Positions 48,501 through 60,159 of a stretch of DNA of 64,000 nucleotides are shown here, in pieces. The position numbers and the translations under genes are program-made. The DNA is from Smittia aterrima (lineage: Eukaryota; Arthropoda; Insecta; Diptera; Chironomidae). Under the pieces are notes generated by a model. That model saw only the letters and a list, made by a program, of their open reading frames with translations, did not search any database and was not told the origin of the DNA. Every line of letters begins with the position of its first letter. Position 1 is the first letter of the stretch. The DNA lies in contig CP093831.1 in assembly GCA_033063855.1 (NCBI GenBank), positions 19,406,001-19,470,000 on the forward strand. The letters are read 5' to 3'.

Positions 48501-51500
48501 CATTGTGTCGCCCGAAATGAAATTTTTATTGTCTCGTTGTTTATTTGCCCGCTTTTCAGTAGCTAAACAACCATCACGAGTTGTGTGTACAAAAAAGTTT
48601 TTATTTTGTTTCGTAAAAAAAAAAGTGAAAACATTTCTGTTTCTCTCTTTTCATTTCACATCAAACAGCGAAAACGCTTAACTGTGAATCATCAAATATT
48701 GTCGACTCGCGGCTACCTTGCCGTAGCAACGAGCTTTTATCGAGTCAGCGAACTAGTTTCTCGATTTGGGGGACGATCATTGAGGTTTCAATTCAAAAAA
48801 AATAAAGCAGCTCCAGGAGTGTTCGCAACCGAGTGGGCACGTTCAGGAAACGTTTCAAAGAATGAGAACGGAAAGTTCAACAGATTTAAGCTCGTTTGCC
48901 GTCATTGCCATCAGCTGCACGGTCACGGACTGTAAACTGCGTTCGAAGAACTTTTATAGAATTATCGTAAAAGAGGCGTGACTCTGATAGTCGAAAACGT
49001 TTTAAAGTTTCAAAACTCCTCTCCTTGATTTCGCAAATCGCGTCACTCACGCATACTCCCCAACTCTATTGTGCATCGAGAGAAATAACTCACAATTCCG
49101 CTACAGGCTGTTAATCATCTTAGGCAAACCAAACAGTTTGGAAAGACTAAAGTTTGAGGCGGCGAATGCATGTGTTTTAAACTTTAAGCAAATTTGCAAC
49201 GAGTTCATGGTTGCAAAACAAATTTTCTGTCTATTTTTAGTCATTTTTTTCTCTTCGACTTTGCAAAAGCGACTGTGACATTCTAATTGAGAAAAATATG
49301 AATAGCTGGCGCATCATCCCACGCTTTGATCCAAGCTGAATGGCCTTTGAATCAACGCTTGGCTGCTTATTTTCAAAATCTTTCGTTTCATTTCATTTGC
49401 TGAGCTTAGCCCTCGTGCCAATAAAACTTCAATCATATTACGATGAATCGATCGGCACGCAACCGGAGCTCTTCGTTTTCACTCGCTGATCTTATTAGAC
49501 GCGCTGAATGACGATAGTCAATCGTTTCTGTGTCATGCACCTACTTCTTTCTCTCTTCTCTTCATATCAACAACCAAGAAACAACAAAATGCATGGCATC
49601 CGATAGAGCACTCGATCAAGGCAAATAATTAAGTTTTGTGATTTGTTTTCTTCTTCTTCTCCTCTCCACAACTCTGTGAATTACATGCTGTCGTTTGTGT
49701 TTTTCATTTCGTGTTCTTTTCTTTTCGCAATTGACCTACTTTCCGGCGTAGCGACGCGCTAAAAGTAACTAACGCTAAATCTTTTCATCCGCCTGTCGAT
49801 TTGTCGTCGTCTTTTCAAGTTTGTATTGTTTACGCACCGCTTGAAACTTAAGCGAAGCTTTTACGCGTAAAAATGTTGTTGTCAAAGAAAAGAAAAAACG
49901 AGCAACGTCGCGATGTTGAGCTTGAGTGATAATGAAAAAACAAAAGCGAAAACGAGATGAGGAAGTCGTCGATTGTTTTTCTTTTCTTCATTTACCAGCT
50001 CCAGCTTCACTTCTGGCTTGCATCTTCCACGTTACCTCAGCGTGAGTTTGTCAGCGCGGCCAAATGAAGATGAAAAGGAAAATCCAGAGCAACATCGCTA
50101 TTCTCATAAATTCTTGTGCCACTTGTGTTTAACAAAATAACAAAGCAACGTTTTTCCGAACAAGAACGCGTTCTAAACGCCGCCTTTCAGTTTGAAATAT
50201 CGTGCCCTAAATTTGGAAGTTATGAGGTTATTGTTTCATTGATCCCGCCGAACAAGTTGTACTGTACAACCCTCCGGTAGACAAAGCTTAATATCGCGAG
50301 CCGAATTATCATCGTGAAACTTCCAAAATAAAACAATCAGATTGCCTATAAGTGCGATAAGGACGGGATTGTTTATGAGTTGTACACGGAAAAAACATAA
50401 AATTCTGAGCCGATATCAATTCTATATTTGGATTGCGTTACGATTGCATGCAATAGCGAATTACTGGTTTAAAAATAAAATCGGAAAACGAGTGGGCGCC
50501 GCATGGAGTATTCACTGTAATAGACAACTTTAAATAAACTTCAGAGACAAATAAAACGAAGATCGTCATGAAAACAGCATGGATTGAAATCGTGACAAAT
50601 TATATACATTTAGTAATCGAAGGAAAACAGTAAGAAAGTCACATGGAATGGAAATTTGAAACATTCGCAGTTTCTATGGCTTCAAAATCCATTCACAATT
50701 CAATTTAGTTGTTCTACCTCGAACCGAGACGCAATTAGTTTGAAATGATAACGCATGAGCACAAACTGCTTCGACTTTCCAAACTCATAAAAACACTGAT
50801 AGTGAAGAAGAAGAGAGAGAGAGAGAGATGTAGACAAAAACAAAACTTCTGGCACATCATGATTTCTCACGAAGCAACATTGATTATGAATAACCTTACC
50901 ATTCGAATCTACTGAGCATGAGTCACAAGTGCGTTAAACTGAGATTCTTCAATTAAGATAACAAATAGTTGAATGAATTTGTTGGCTCGCATTAGTTCTC
51001 AGACCAAGACTGATAGACTTTGCACAACACTGAACAAGACTGTCGCAACCGATTTGCTAAAAGTCGAAGCTGATTTTGAAAGGAAAATCAACCTCGAAGC
51101 CTTCTCTATGTTCGCACCCATCTCAATTGCATTTGTTTGTTTGCTCGCTTTTGATTTAAATTGAAAATCTCATTGAAATGCAATCGAAGCAACAGTGAAG
51201 AGTCTAAATAGTAGAAACTACATTGACTAAACTACTAGAGCTATGATTGTGGCAATTTTTGAATGTACTATTCTCAAAAATTGAAGGAAAAAATATCACG
51301 GCGAACAAAATTGATTATTTAAGAAAACAAAATCAACATTGATGATTCACAAAAAAAAAACCTTTTCCAATGAAAACCCGAAGACGAATTTTCAATTTCT
51401 TGGGATACTAATGCCACATCGAAATAATTTTGTTCATTTCAGAAGAAAAACATTGAGTGGAGGTAAGACAAAATAAAAAATATTTCGTTTCGAGGAGCTA

Positions 51501-52397
51501 TGTTGAAAATTTTTCCCACAAAGCATGAAGAAGAAATTTTTCTCGAGCAGTCTCAATGACTCACCTAAACAATTGCCGCAGATACATGTAATCGGGACTC
51601 TCCTCAAAACGCAAGCTTCGACAGTAGTTGAGATACATGGCAAACTCAGCCGGGAATCCTTTACAGAGCACTTCGATAGGCGTTGACATCTTTTTCTCGG
51701 AAATCTTTTCGTATTTCTGCTTCTTGTTGGTGGCCTTCAGTCCCTGCCACGGCAGCGAGCCTCGATTGAAATACATCATTACGTAGCCTAAGGATTCCAT
51801 ATCATCGCGTCGCGACTGCTCAATGCCCAAATGAGCGTTGATTGATGCATAACGGGCGGTTCCCGTAAGGTTCTTGTCCTCGCGATAAACGATGTGTGTG
51901 CGCGTACGGAAATCACGATATTTCTTTGCTAATCCGAAGTCGATCATGAAGAGTTTGTTGCAATGTCGCCCGATGCCCATGAGGAAGTTGTCGGGCTTGA
52001 TATCACGGTGAATGAAGTTTTTTACATGCAGATATTCTAGTCGACCAATCATCTGATCCACGAGCATAAGAACGGTTTTGATTGTGAAATGACGGCTGCA
52101 GAAATTGAATAAGTCTTCTAACGATGGGCCGAGCAAGTCCATGACGAGGATGTTGTAGCTTCGCTCTTGCGTGAAGCATCGTATATGTGGAATTCCAACG
52201 CCGCCATTCAGTACTTTGTACAGTTTGTACTCGTAAAGAAGCTGCGGATGACGGGCCATGATGCTTTCGACCTTAAGAGCGACCTCTTCGCCATTTGTGA
52301 TGTTAATTCCTAAAAAAATATCACCGAACGAGCCACTTCCGATCTTTCGTATTACACGATACTTGTTCGCGATCATAGTATCACTCATCAGCGACAT
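45538..52397 (-). CDS. CkIalpha: Casein kinase I alpha
   Basis: Two exons, 52397-51565 and 45718-45538, join across a 5.85 kb intron to 337 residues, the length expected for insect CkIalpha. The kinase has the glycine loop GSGSFG, the VAIK-equivalent [20 protein letters not shown] and the CK1-specific [21 protein letters not shown]. The small second exon supplies the alpha-isoform marker [21 protein letters not shown] plus a variable tail. CkIalpha is the priming kinase for beta-catenin/Armadillo and Ci and acts in Wnt, Hedgehog and clock pathways. Some normally invariant stretches are altered (the N-terminal VGGKYR segment is absent and the IRWYGQEK-equivalent region reads IRCFTQER), so a divergent paralogue cannot be excluded. 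It is divergent from the F-box-like gene at 52873. Confidence 0.94.
45719..51564. other. Intron of CkIalpha, 5.85 kb, no nested gene recognised
   Basis: Flanked by a good GTGAGT donor and a pyrimidine-rich acceptor on the minus strand. Open frames inside it (for example 46514-46777 and 48585-48935) have no recognisable content. A (GA)n run lies at 50812-50828. The length contrasts sharply with the 50-80 nt introns of neighbours. Confidence 0.6.
50812..50828. repeat. (GA)n microsatellite
   Basis: A 17-bp perfect AG/GA run inside the CkIalpha intron. GA runs can bind GAGA factor in insects, but a single short run is weak evidence. Confidence 0.7.
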
Positions 52398-52872
52398 TTT
52401 GGCGTTTGACTTTTTCTTTCACTTCTCTCAAGCCCGAATTCCAATTTGCCCTTTCTTGGAGCTTATTTCTTTTCTTTTACTGTGAAAAAAAAAATCTTTT
52501 TCCTTCTTTCTTTCTCACTTGCTCGTTCGCTCTTCGTCACTCACTCTTCTTTTTTTATGTGAAAAGAAAAAAATTAAAATCAAATTTTAGTCCATTTAAT
52601 TGCGATCTTGCAACTTTCTTTTGTGTTATACCGATTAATTAGGATACGCACTTTCGAACTATGCCTTTCTTTGACGTCGAACTTGCAATTTTGATACGTA
52701 ATTTGAGAGTTTTCTTCAGACGAATTTTACTGCTGAAGCGATTTTATTTTGTATCTGAACACACAGAAAGAACTGAACGCACGCTGAGAGTTTTAAAAAA
52801 ATACGTTTATATTTTTTTTTCGAAATGAATTATTAATTCTGACTTATTAGTTTAAAAGTATTTTCTTCTAGA
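52398..52872. promoter_or_regulatory. Intergenic promoter region, CkIalpha / F-box-like gene
   Basis: A 475-bp interval between divergent start codons. It is AT-rich and pyrimidine-rich next to CkIalpha, and no TATA box is evident. It may also contain a 5' UTR intron: an acceptor-like TTTTCTTCTAG lies just before the ATG at 52873. Confidence 0.4.
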
Positions 52873-53982
52873 ATGGTTGAGGAATATTTTTGTGGTTCGG
52901 TGCCATTCGGCTTGCCTTTTGAAATTTGTGAATCAATATTTTGTTTACTGCCACCTCGTGATTTGTTGAGCAGTTGTCTGGTCTCGATTCAATGGAATGA
53001 ATTTATTGCAAAATCCAAAGCTTTTGAAAGCATATGGCTGAGGATTGAAGGAATAATAAATGATAGTTTCACCAAAAGAATTTTTAAGAACGTAAGGCTT
53101 GTCAAACTACAGAGTAAAGATATCTTGAAGATATTACAAATATACGGAGAAACTGCCAAGAGAATAGAAATCTTCGACTGCTGTCAAACAGCACCTAAAC
53201 TCTGCTGTTCAACCGGAAATAAAATATTCTTAAGGTCTTTGAGAGAATTAACGTTATCAAACGTTTCTGAGTCATTACTCGAGCAAATAACGTGTTTTCA
53301 TGAGACACTTAGTATTTTAAACTTAAACCTTGTCTCAACTCGTACTGAAACTCCTCGTTCTAAAATTTCTGATTTTCTTCAAATTAATGAAAATCTGAAA
53401 GAAATCAACTTGTATCTCAGCGAGTCAACAAATATTTTTAAATACGACATCACACGAAATATCAAATTCAGTTTAACATCGCTTGCAATACACTTTCAAA
53501 GCAATTTCGACATCGACTCCATAACACTTGCGAATGTTGAAAAGTTTCTCGAAACTCAAGGCAAGACACTGAAAACAATTAGCTTGATCAATGCCGCAAG
53601 CTTATCTTCGCTTCATCGAGTTTGGAATCATTTGCGAATCATCGAAAGTTTGAGTTTCTTCACTGGAGATCCTTTCTTAGATTGCGAGTCAAATCGGCCG
53701 AACCTAATAGAAAAAAAATCTTTAAAATCGCTGGAACTTCACGTGCTTGGAACAATTGGAATATGCACGAGTGATATACAAACAATGATGATAACCGCGA
53801 AGAATTTGAAATCGCTTGGAGTTTGGAACTTAGACGAAGAAATCATCGAGCTTGCAATGAGCCTCGCGCATTTGGAAGATATTTTCTGTGCGACAATGCA
53901 GAGGGATTGTGAAAGTTTTTTTCAAAGCTTGAAATCTAAAAATGGATTCAATAAAAATCTGAAAATTCATCAACTTCTATAA
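52873..53982 (+). CDS. F-box-like protein, uncharacterised, single coding exon
   Basis: An uninterrupted frame of 369 codons. Residues ~12-55 (FGLPFEICESIFCLLPPRDLLSSCLVSIQWNEF) fit an F-box: the LP-x-E-ILxxIFxxLxxxDLLxxxLVCxxW pattern, here with IQWNEF at the end. F-box proteins bind Skp1 and recruit substrates to SCF ubiquitin ligases. The rest has irregular leucine-rich character (repeated L-x-x-L and LKxLxL segments such as LKSLELHVLG and LKSLGVWNL), suggesting degenerate LRRs, but I cannot assign a subfamily. The acceptor-like TCTAG immediately before the ATG suggests a spliced 5' leader. The gene is convergent with the C2H2 gene, 105 bp between stops. Lack of coding introns is unusual among its neighbours. 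Confidence 0.85.
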   Translation: MVEEYFCGSVPFGLPFEICESIFCLLPPRDLLSSCLVSIQWNEFIAKSKAFESIWLRIEGIINDSFTKRIFKNVRLVKLQSKDILKILQIYGETAKRIEIFDCCQTAPKLCCSTGNKIFLRSLRELTLSNVSESLLEQITCFHETLSILNLNLVSTRTETPRSKISDFLQINENLKEINLYLSESTNIFKYDITRNIKFSLTSLAIHFQSNFDIDSITLANVEKFLETQGKTLKTISLINAASLSSLHRVWNHLRIIESLSFFTGDPFLDCESNRPNLIEKKSLKSLELHVLGTIGICTSDIQTMMITAKNLKSLGVWNLDEEIIELAMSLAHLEDIFCATMQRDCESFFQSLKSKNGFNKNLKIHQLL

Positions 53983-54087
53983 AATTAGAAATGCATTATC
54001 TTATTTATTTTAAGAATGTGAAAAACAAAGTCGTCCTCGTATAAATCTAAATTGTAGATTGAATATAGATATTTGATTATCTCAATA

Positions 54088-55131
54088 TTAAGGCATTAAT
54101 TTTCTTCCCTTTCCGTCACATTTTCTCTCATGTTTTGCCAATGTCTTTTTACTACTAAGAACCTTACTACAGACGCGACAACAGAATTTTTTCAAGTGGA
54201 TCCCGTTCAGATGATTAATTAGGCTCTCTTTCGACAGAAAATCAACATGGCAAACATTGCAAGTAAAAAGTTTTCTGTCAAACGGCAAGTGAACGTGCCT
54301 CATATGCCTTAAAAGACTGATTTTGGTAAGGTAAGTTGATGATTCACATAGATCGCAATGATATAACAGAGCTTTCATATTCGAAGATCCATGGATTCGC
54401 TTCAGATGAAGATTTAAATTATCTTTCCTTGAGAAAGTATTAGACACTGTACAAATGGGGCACTCAAATTTAATTGTGCTTTTGACCCTCGTCGTGTGCT
54501 GGGCTCGTTGATGACGGTTTCGATTACTCTGATCTTTAAATTCTCTGTTGCAAACGTTGCACACAAAACTTTTTTTCTGGACATGCATCTACGAAGCAAA
54601 ATTTGGTAGATCAATCGAAGAAAATATTTCTATTGGTAACTTACTCTATTTTTGTGTGCTTCCAAATTTGCACTGTATTTTGTTGAAAAATTACATAGTT
54701 CGCAGTGGTGTGAAGGAGTGGTGTGGAATGTTGCCTTGTGATAATTCAGATTAATGACGGACCTTTGACAGGGATCACAAAATTGTTTTCTCATCACAAC
54801 TCTGGGCAAACTACCTTCGCAAACTGTCTTTTTGTGTCTGCTTAAACTTTGTTTTTTTGTGAATCCTTTGTTACACTTGCCACAAAAATAGTTTTTAAGT
54901 TGCGAATGTTGATATTTGTGTTTGTGCACATATTTTTTGATGGAAAAACTTTCGCTATCCAATTTACCGTCGAAATTATCAGTTTCGTCAACTGACTCAA
55001 GCTCATCTATGATTATTTCTTCAGGTTCATGTTTGATATTGATTTCAGCCTACAAGAGAGGTATTTAATTACAATGAATTTAATTTTGTTTTTAAACTCA
55101 CGTCAAAGTAACTTTCTGTGGTGTTCTCCAT
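54088..55131 (-). CDS. C2H2 zinc-finger protein without a ZAD domain
   Basis: Exons 55131-55102, 55049-54645 and 54588-54088 join in phase 0 to 311 residues. A short N-terminus (MENTTESYFD) leads into an acidic segment (EEIIIDELESVDE) and then about eight fingers. The first is CGKC...SRHKKTVC (C2HC). The third, CELC...AHKNRMH, is completed across the second intron. Next are FVCNVC, FECPICT, YHCDLC and FTCNVC fingers, and the last is FCCRVC...KHERKC (C2HC). Linkers are irregular rather than TGEKP, so sequence-specific DNA binding is likely but not certain. It is presumably nuclear. No specific orthologue recognised. It is head to head with Rab40 across 320 bp. Confidence 0.88.
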
Positions 55132-55450
55132 AACTAAAACGTGATTATGTCGATAAACTTCTCGACTTCAACAGAAAATTTAATATTTCTTTAGCAAAGA
55201 CCATTTAATAGAAAATTTAAGTAATTTCGCCTTTACAAAATTTAAAATGTAAACAAAAAAAATTTGAAATAACGATTTAACGAAGAAATTTAAACCTTCA
55301 ACCTCACTAAGTTGATAAAGTGCTTTTTGAGATTGAATTATATAGGTCTCTTTACTTCTAAGATAAACTTGCAAAAAACATCAGTTTAAATGCAGAATTA
55401 GTCGAGTGCATCTAAACAGACTCAGTTCTAAACAATTTAAAATCGCTAAG
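55132..55450. promoter_or_regulatory. Putative bidirectional promoter, C2H2 gene / Rab40
   Basis: A 319-bp interval between divergent start codons, AT-rich, no TATA box recognised. The open frame across 55180-55374 on the minus strand is treated as chance. Confidence 0.4.
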
Positions 55451-56451
55451 ATGGCGAAGGAGTACGACTACCTTCTTAAAGTTTTGCTCGTGGGAGACTC
55501 CGACGTCGGAAAGACAGAAATATTAAATAATTTAGACGATGATCTGAATAACGAAGAAGGTTTTTAGAAAAAACAGAAAAAGTATTCAGAAAGTCTCTAA
55601 TTTCACTTCCGTTTTAGCGACATACAAGACAACAATCATTCTTTTAGACGGCAAACGAGTGAAGTTGCAGGTGAGCTCTGATTACAAATCATCGTAAAGT
55701 GAAAAAATGTTTTTCTTGTGAATTTTTGCAGATCTGGGACGCCAGTGGCCAAGGTCGTTTCTGCACAATCATAAGAAGCTACTCAAGAGGTGCTCAGGGC
55801 ATCATTCTAGTGTACGATATTACAAACAAATGGAGTTTCGAGGGAATCAATAGATGGATCAAAGAAGTAAACATGCTCATGTGGACGTACAAGTTCGATA
55901 CTCTTTAATTCGAAACTCTTTTCATCTTTAGGTAGATGAACATGCTCCTGGAATTCCAAAGGTCCTTGTAGGCAACAGGCTTCATCTTGCATTCAAACGA
56001 CAGGTTGCAGCAAAACAAGCTGAAAATTACGCGAGTAGACATAAAATGTCTTGCTTTGAGATCTCTCCGCTATGTGACTTTAATATTAGAGAATCATTTT
56101 GCGAGCTCGCGAGGATGGCATTACATAGAAATGGAATGGAGCGAATATGGAGAACGAACAAAGGTGAGAAATTTTTGGAAACTGTTTAAAGCGTTGCTGA
56201 CTCATTCATATCTTCTTCAAGTTCTCTCACTGCAAGAGCTCTGTTGTCGAACAATAGTCAGAAAGACGAGAAGCGTCTACTCAATTGACACATTACCACT
56301 TCCTCCATCAGTGAAGTCCAATCTCAAGTCCTACGCGCAGAATACGCAAAACATCTGTCCGAACAACAATATTAATAGTGCGAAAAATATCACTTGCAAG
56401 TCATCAACTAGTAGTAAGTTTAGTGCAAAAAATAATTGCAGCATATCGTGA
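55451..56451 (+). CDS. Rab40: Rab40-type small GTPase with C-terminal SOCS box
   Basis: Exons 55451-55559, 55618-55670, 55732-55866, 55932-56163 and 56222-56451 give 252 residues. The G-domain has the P-loop [17 protein letters not shown] (G3, Ala where most Rab40 have Thr), [11 protein letters not shown] (the NKxD-equivalent, divergent as in all Rab40) and EISPLCDFN (G5). The SOCS box [13 protein letters not shown]...[15 protein letters not shown] recruits Elongin BC/Cullin-5. The tail ends NNCSIS, matching the Rab40 C-terminal Cys for prenylation. Rab40-CRL5 complexes ubiquitinate actin and vesicle regulators. Between P-loop and YKTTI the protein is about six residues shorter than human RAB40C, cutting into switch I. 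Intron 1 uses a weak GTTTTT donor but is the only in-frame solution. Confidence 0.93.
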
Positions 56452-58791
56452 TTGCTTTATAGTCGCGCTCTCGCTGGTCCGGTTCTTTGTTTTTCTTTAG
56501 TTTCGTTAAAGACTCGTTAACTGTACTTTGAATATTTCTCATGAAAAGAGAAAGACAATTATTTAAGATTTTCCGTGAATCCTTTTTCTCAAAGTCGACA
56601 GAATCGTTTTTATTTATTAACAAAATCAATGCCGTTCAGTCATTTTTGTTTCTTCCCTAAACTTTTCAATACTTTTTCGAATAGTTTTTATGAATTATGG
56701 CCATAAAAGAGAAGTTACTCGTTTAAATCTTAAACATTTATTGATTGAGCGTTTAATCCTTAATGAAGGTCAGCACTCAATCAATTAAAGACTTGAAAAA
56801 GAATCAAAGCAGGAAATGAAATTTAAAGGAATTATGGGAAACAGTTGAAATCTAGAAATTTATCGAAAGTTTTGATCCACAAGTGCCAGCGACCCTCATT
56901 GCTGGATATACTAAAACAAGAAGGAAGTCTGTGAAAGAAAATTCAAAGCTTTCAGTTGCACTTACTTTGATAAAAGACCTTCTGCTGAGATCATAAAGCA
57001 ATAACAACTTCCCCAAAACAACTCGAGAATGCCTCGAGTGCCTCTTGACACATAAAGAAGATGAAAATTTGAAATGAAAACTGACAAGCGACTTGAAGTA
57101 TCAGGAATTTTCTTATAGTGAACTTTGTACTTGCTTCAACATTAAATGCTCATCCTCGTCCGTAGTGATGTCAGTTAGAGTTAAATATTTGGTTCGAAAA
57201 TTGAAAATCTGAACGTACAAAGAGAGAAGATAACTAAAAGATATCTTATGTTTGCGTTTCCAAGAAAATTACTTGATGTGTGTAAATACGAATTGAATCG
57301 ATTTCTTGTTGCCGAGCTTCCAAAGAAGTTATTTCACTCCCACACTCTTGCAACTGTTGACCACAGCAATTTTCTTCTTCTCTACCAGTTCGTCCCACAA
57401 TATACAGAACAAAACATTTAATCTTTCGAAGCCTTGGGAGAAACGAGGCTGTAGGAAATGTCTTGGATAATTTATTGCAATGAAGTTCATGAGCTTTGCA
57501 CTGAGTAAAGCAGATTCAAATATTCATTTGAGCACGTTCCGGAAAACGTCTTTCGTTTTGTTTGATGAATGACACCAGAAGTCGCAACTGACTATTATTT
57601 TACTTTTCATGCACAAAGGCAAATCGTGTCTAGTACAATGCGATAAACCAAACATTTCCTTCAGTATTATCTCGAGTTCATTCACCTTTGTTTCTTGAAC
57701 AATATGATAAGAAATTCATTTAACCACCTCATATTGTATTCTTTCAAGCAGCCTCCATGTAATTTGAGGCAATATCAAACTAAGTCACTACCTGTCGAAT
57801 AAATCAGAACGTCGATGAGGCTAAAGTTGTAACAAGAATATGTGACTAATTTGATATTGCTCCGGTCTGTGAGAATATTATTTTCACCGATGAGTCGTCA
57901 TTTTTGCATGTAAAGCTCTAAGATTACCGATCTTTACACTTAATCGATAACGCAACATTTGAAATTTCTTTCTTAAAAGCCCCACTTTATACAAGTCCAT
58001 CGTTTTATCTTTGATTAAGAATATTTGTGATGTTATTTTTAATTTTGATGAATAAAACTTCATTGAAGCCGAGATTTTTCTGGGTGAAATTAAAAGAATT
58101 GTTCAAGTACTTTCAAATTGATTTAATTTTATTTTTTTTTCTAATAAAATATAACTTTGTCACTTTACAATTTCATCTGATTCTGATCTGTGTGAAGTGG
58201 ATTAGTATGAATCGGACTTTAAAACAGTTATGTTCTGCGAGTCTTGTCTTGTCTGATCTTTACAGAAACATATCGAGTTGTTGTTAAAAATGAAAAACTT
58301 AAGTAGTGGGAGGGAAAAAAAAACAAAAAAGATTTTAAAATAAAAACAAAAAAAATAAAAAGCTTTGCTCTGTCATCAAACACATCTAAAGTTTAAAACT
58401 TTCTCCATTTTATCTGAGGATGACCAGAGCACGATCTTGCATAAAATTTTTGTGTTGAAGTCTTTAATCTTAGATTCGCTGTCCAAAGTAAGCGAATAAA
58501 GACAAAAGCTCCAGAATCTCAAAACAGACAAAGAAGGTGATTACAATCAAGAGATAGATTAATTTAGGAAAAGAAGAATCTTTATCAGTCTTCAAAGTTG
58601 AAACGGTGAAAAGAAAGGATTTTGTTTGTGATGATGCAAGAGAACACCCAAAGAAAAGATTCATTCGCAGAGTGGTTGAGTGAGTTAAGAGCAACCACCA
58701 ACTTCCTTTTCCTTAAACAATTTGTAGAATCGTAGAATGTCTAGTCGGGGTACTTTAGAACAAAAGAGCTTTCTTTCTATCCTTTCATCAT
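56452..58791. other. Intergenic 2.3 kb between Rab40 and Gid4, nothing recognised
   Basis: The two genes converge here, so the ends are 3' UTRs. Neither strand shows a supported exon, RNA gene or repeat beyond short A-rich runs near 58310-58360. Confidence 0.6.
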
Positions 58792-59967
58792 TTATCTGAA
58801 TTCGTAAACTTGTATAAAATCATCTGGTTGGTGTTCAAGTGTCAGCGATTGGAACCTACAAGAAAAAAAATATAATTTGAAGCTTCATAACATCGACAGG
58901 TGTGCTTACCACTCAGACGATCTATGGTAATAATATCCTTCCATTAGTGCCTTTGACTTCTGAAAACAGATGTAATAGAATCCGGCAAATGAGGCACCGT
59001 TAATATCACGGATCGTGTGATCGGGAACAAGGAAGTGTTCCTTCCATCGCATAAACACAAAATCGGATTTCTCTAATGCATCATAGGTGAAATCATCGGA
59101 GTTGAAATTCTTCTGGTAATCGGCGAACGCAGCAAATCGTCCCTTCAAAAATATTTATATTATCAGCAAAATATTAGAAAACTTCTTTTTTTTTCGACTC
59201 ACCCAGTGCTTTCTATCAACATCTTCATCCGCATCCCACTTCCTTGTTAGGAACGGGTATCGTTTGCCAACAATCTCTGCATCGAAAAAAGTTGTCAAGG
59301 TTGGAAACTCACTGGTGAGACCTGTGATCTTCAGGTATCCACAAAGGTAACAATTTTCTTCATCGACATGCTGTAAAGAAAAGATAGAATGTCAGCTCTA
59401 TGCATTGATAAAGAGACGAAACTCAGCAGCTCTAAAAATAGAAGTGATCACTTTTTCCTACTGCAACGCGAAACCACAGGGAAGTTTCAAAATTCCATTG
59501 AATATGTTAAGACGTTTTTAAGAGCTTCCACTGTATTGGATTCATTTTTTTAACTTTCACTACTTTTGTGTCAAAGTTTATTTTACGATTACATGTAGTG
59601 AATCGAATACTGCTCGACTTCAAATCAACAAGTCTCGCGACAAATAAATTTTATGTTCTTTCTGACCGACTTTTCGAGAAGAAGTGCGATTTCGCTAGAA
59701 AGTTGAATAGTCCCATTAAAAATATTCCCATTAACCTCACAAAAGAAACCTTTACAATTACGCAAAAGGTCAAACAAATCAAATACCAATCACTTCAGAT
59801 AAGCTAGAAGTCACAAGACTCACCTGTAACACGACCTCCACCTCGTAACTGTTTCCTTTCGACTTCTGAAATCCTTTAAAAACAGAGCCAGAGCCGAGTA
59901 TCTTGTTCACGCCAACCTGCTTTGAGTTTTCCACAAATGGCACCTCGGTTTCACGCGGCACTGGCAT
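58792..59967 (-). CDS. Gid4: Gid4, substrate receptor of the CTLH/GID E3 ubiquitin ligase
   Basis: Exons 59967-59824, 59370-59203, 59142-58910 and 58855-58792 join in phase to 202 residues. The start at 59967 is the first ATG in frame (MPVPRETEV). The Vid24 beta-barrel follows: [97 protein letters not shown] block, and [11 protein letters not shown] followed by a divergent end VYEFR. The family binds proteins with an N-terminal Pro (Pro/N-degron) and presents them to the CTLH ligase. Only the folded core is present; the long disordered N-terminus of human GID4 is missing. It is head to head with the ZAD-C2H2 gene, 192 bp apart. Confidence 0.96.
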
Positions 59968-60159
59968 TACAGACAATTTAAACAACTGCTCGAGTCAATA
60001 TCGACAGCAAAACAATTAATTTAAATTTTTGCGTTTCCAATTTTAATCAGGGCTGCTTCACAGATCTAGTGAACTTTTTTGTATGACAGACGGACGATTC
60101 TTCAAAAAAAATATTTTCAAGTAGAACTGTATAAAATTAATATTCAAAATAGTAAAATA
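59968..60159. promoter_or_regulatory. Putative bidirectional promoter, Gid4 / ZAD-C2H2 gene
   Basis: A 192-bp interval between divergent start codons, almost the same spacing as at the ND-49/Daxx and TRM6/CstF64 pairs. No TATA box recognised. Confidence 0.42.

Noticed and set aside
48585..48935. 116-codon frame within the CkIalpha intron as a nested gene
   Set aside because: Begins in an A-rich run, no domain, no start context or splice partners.
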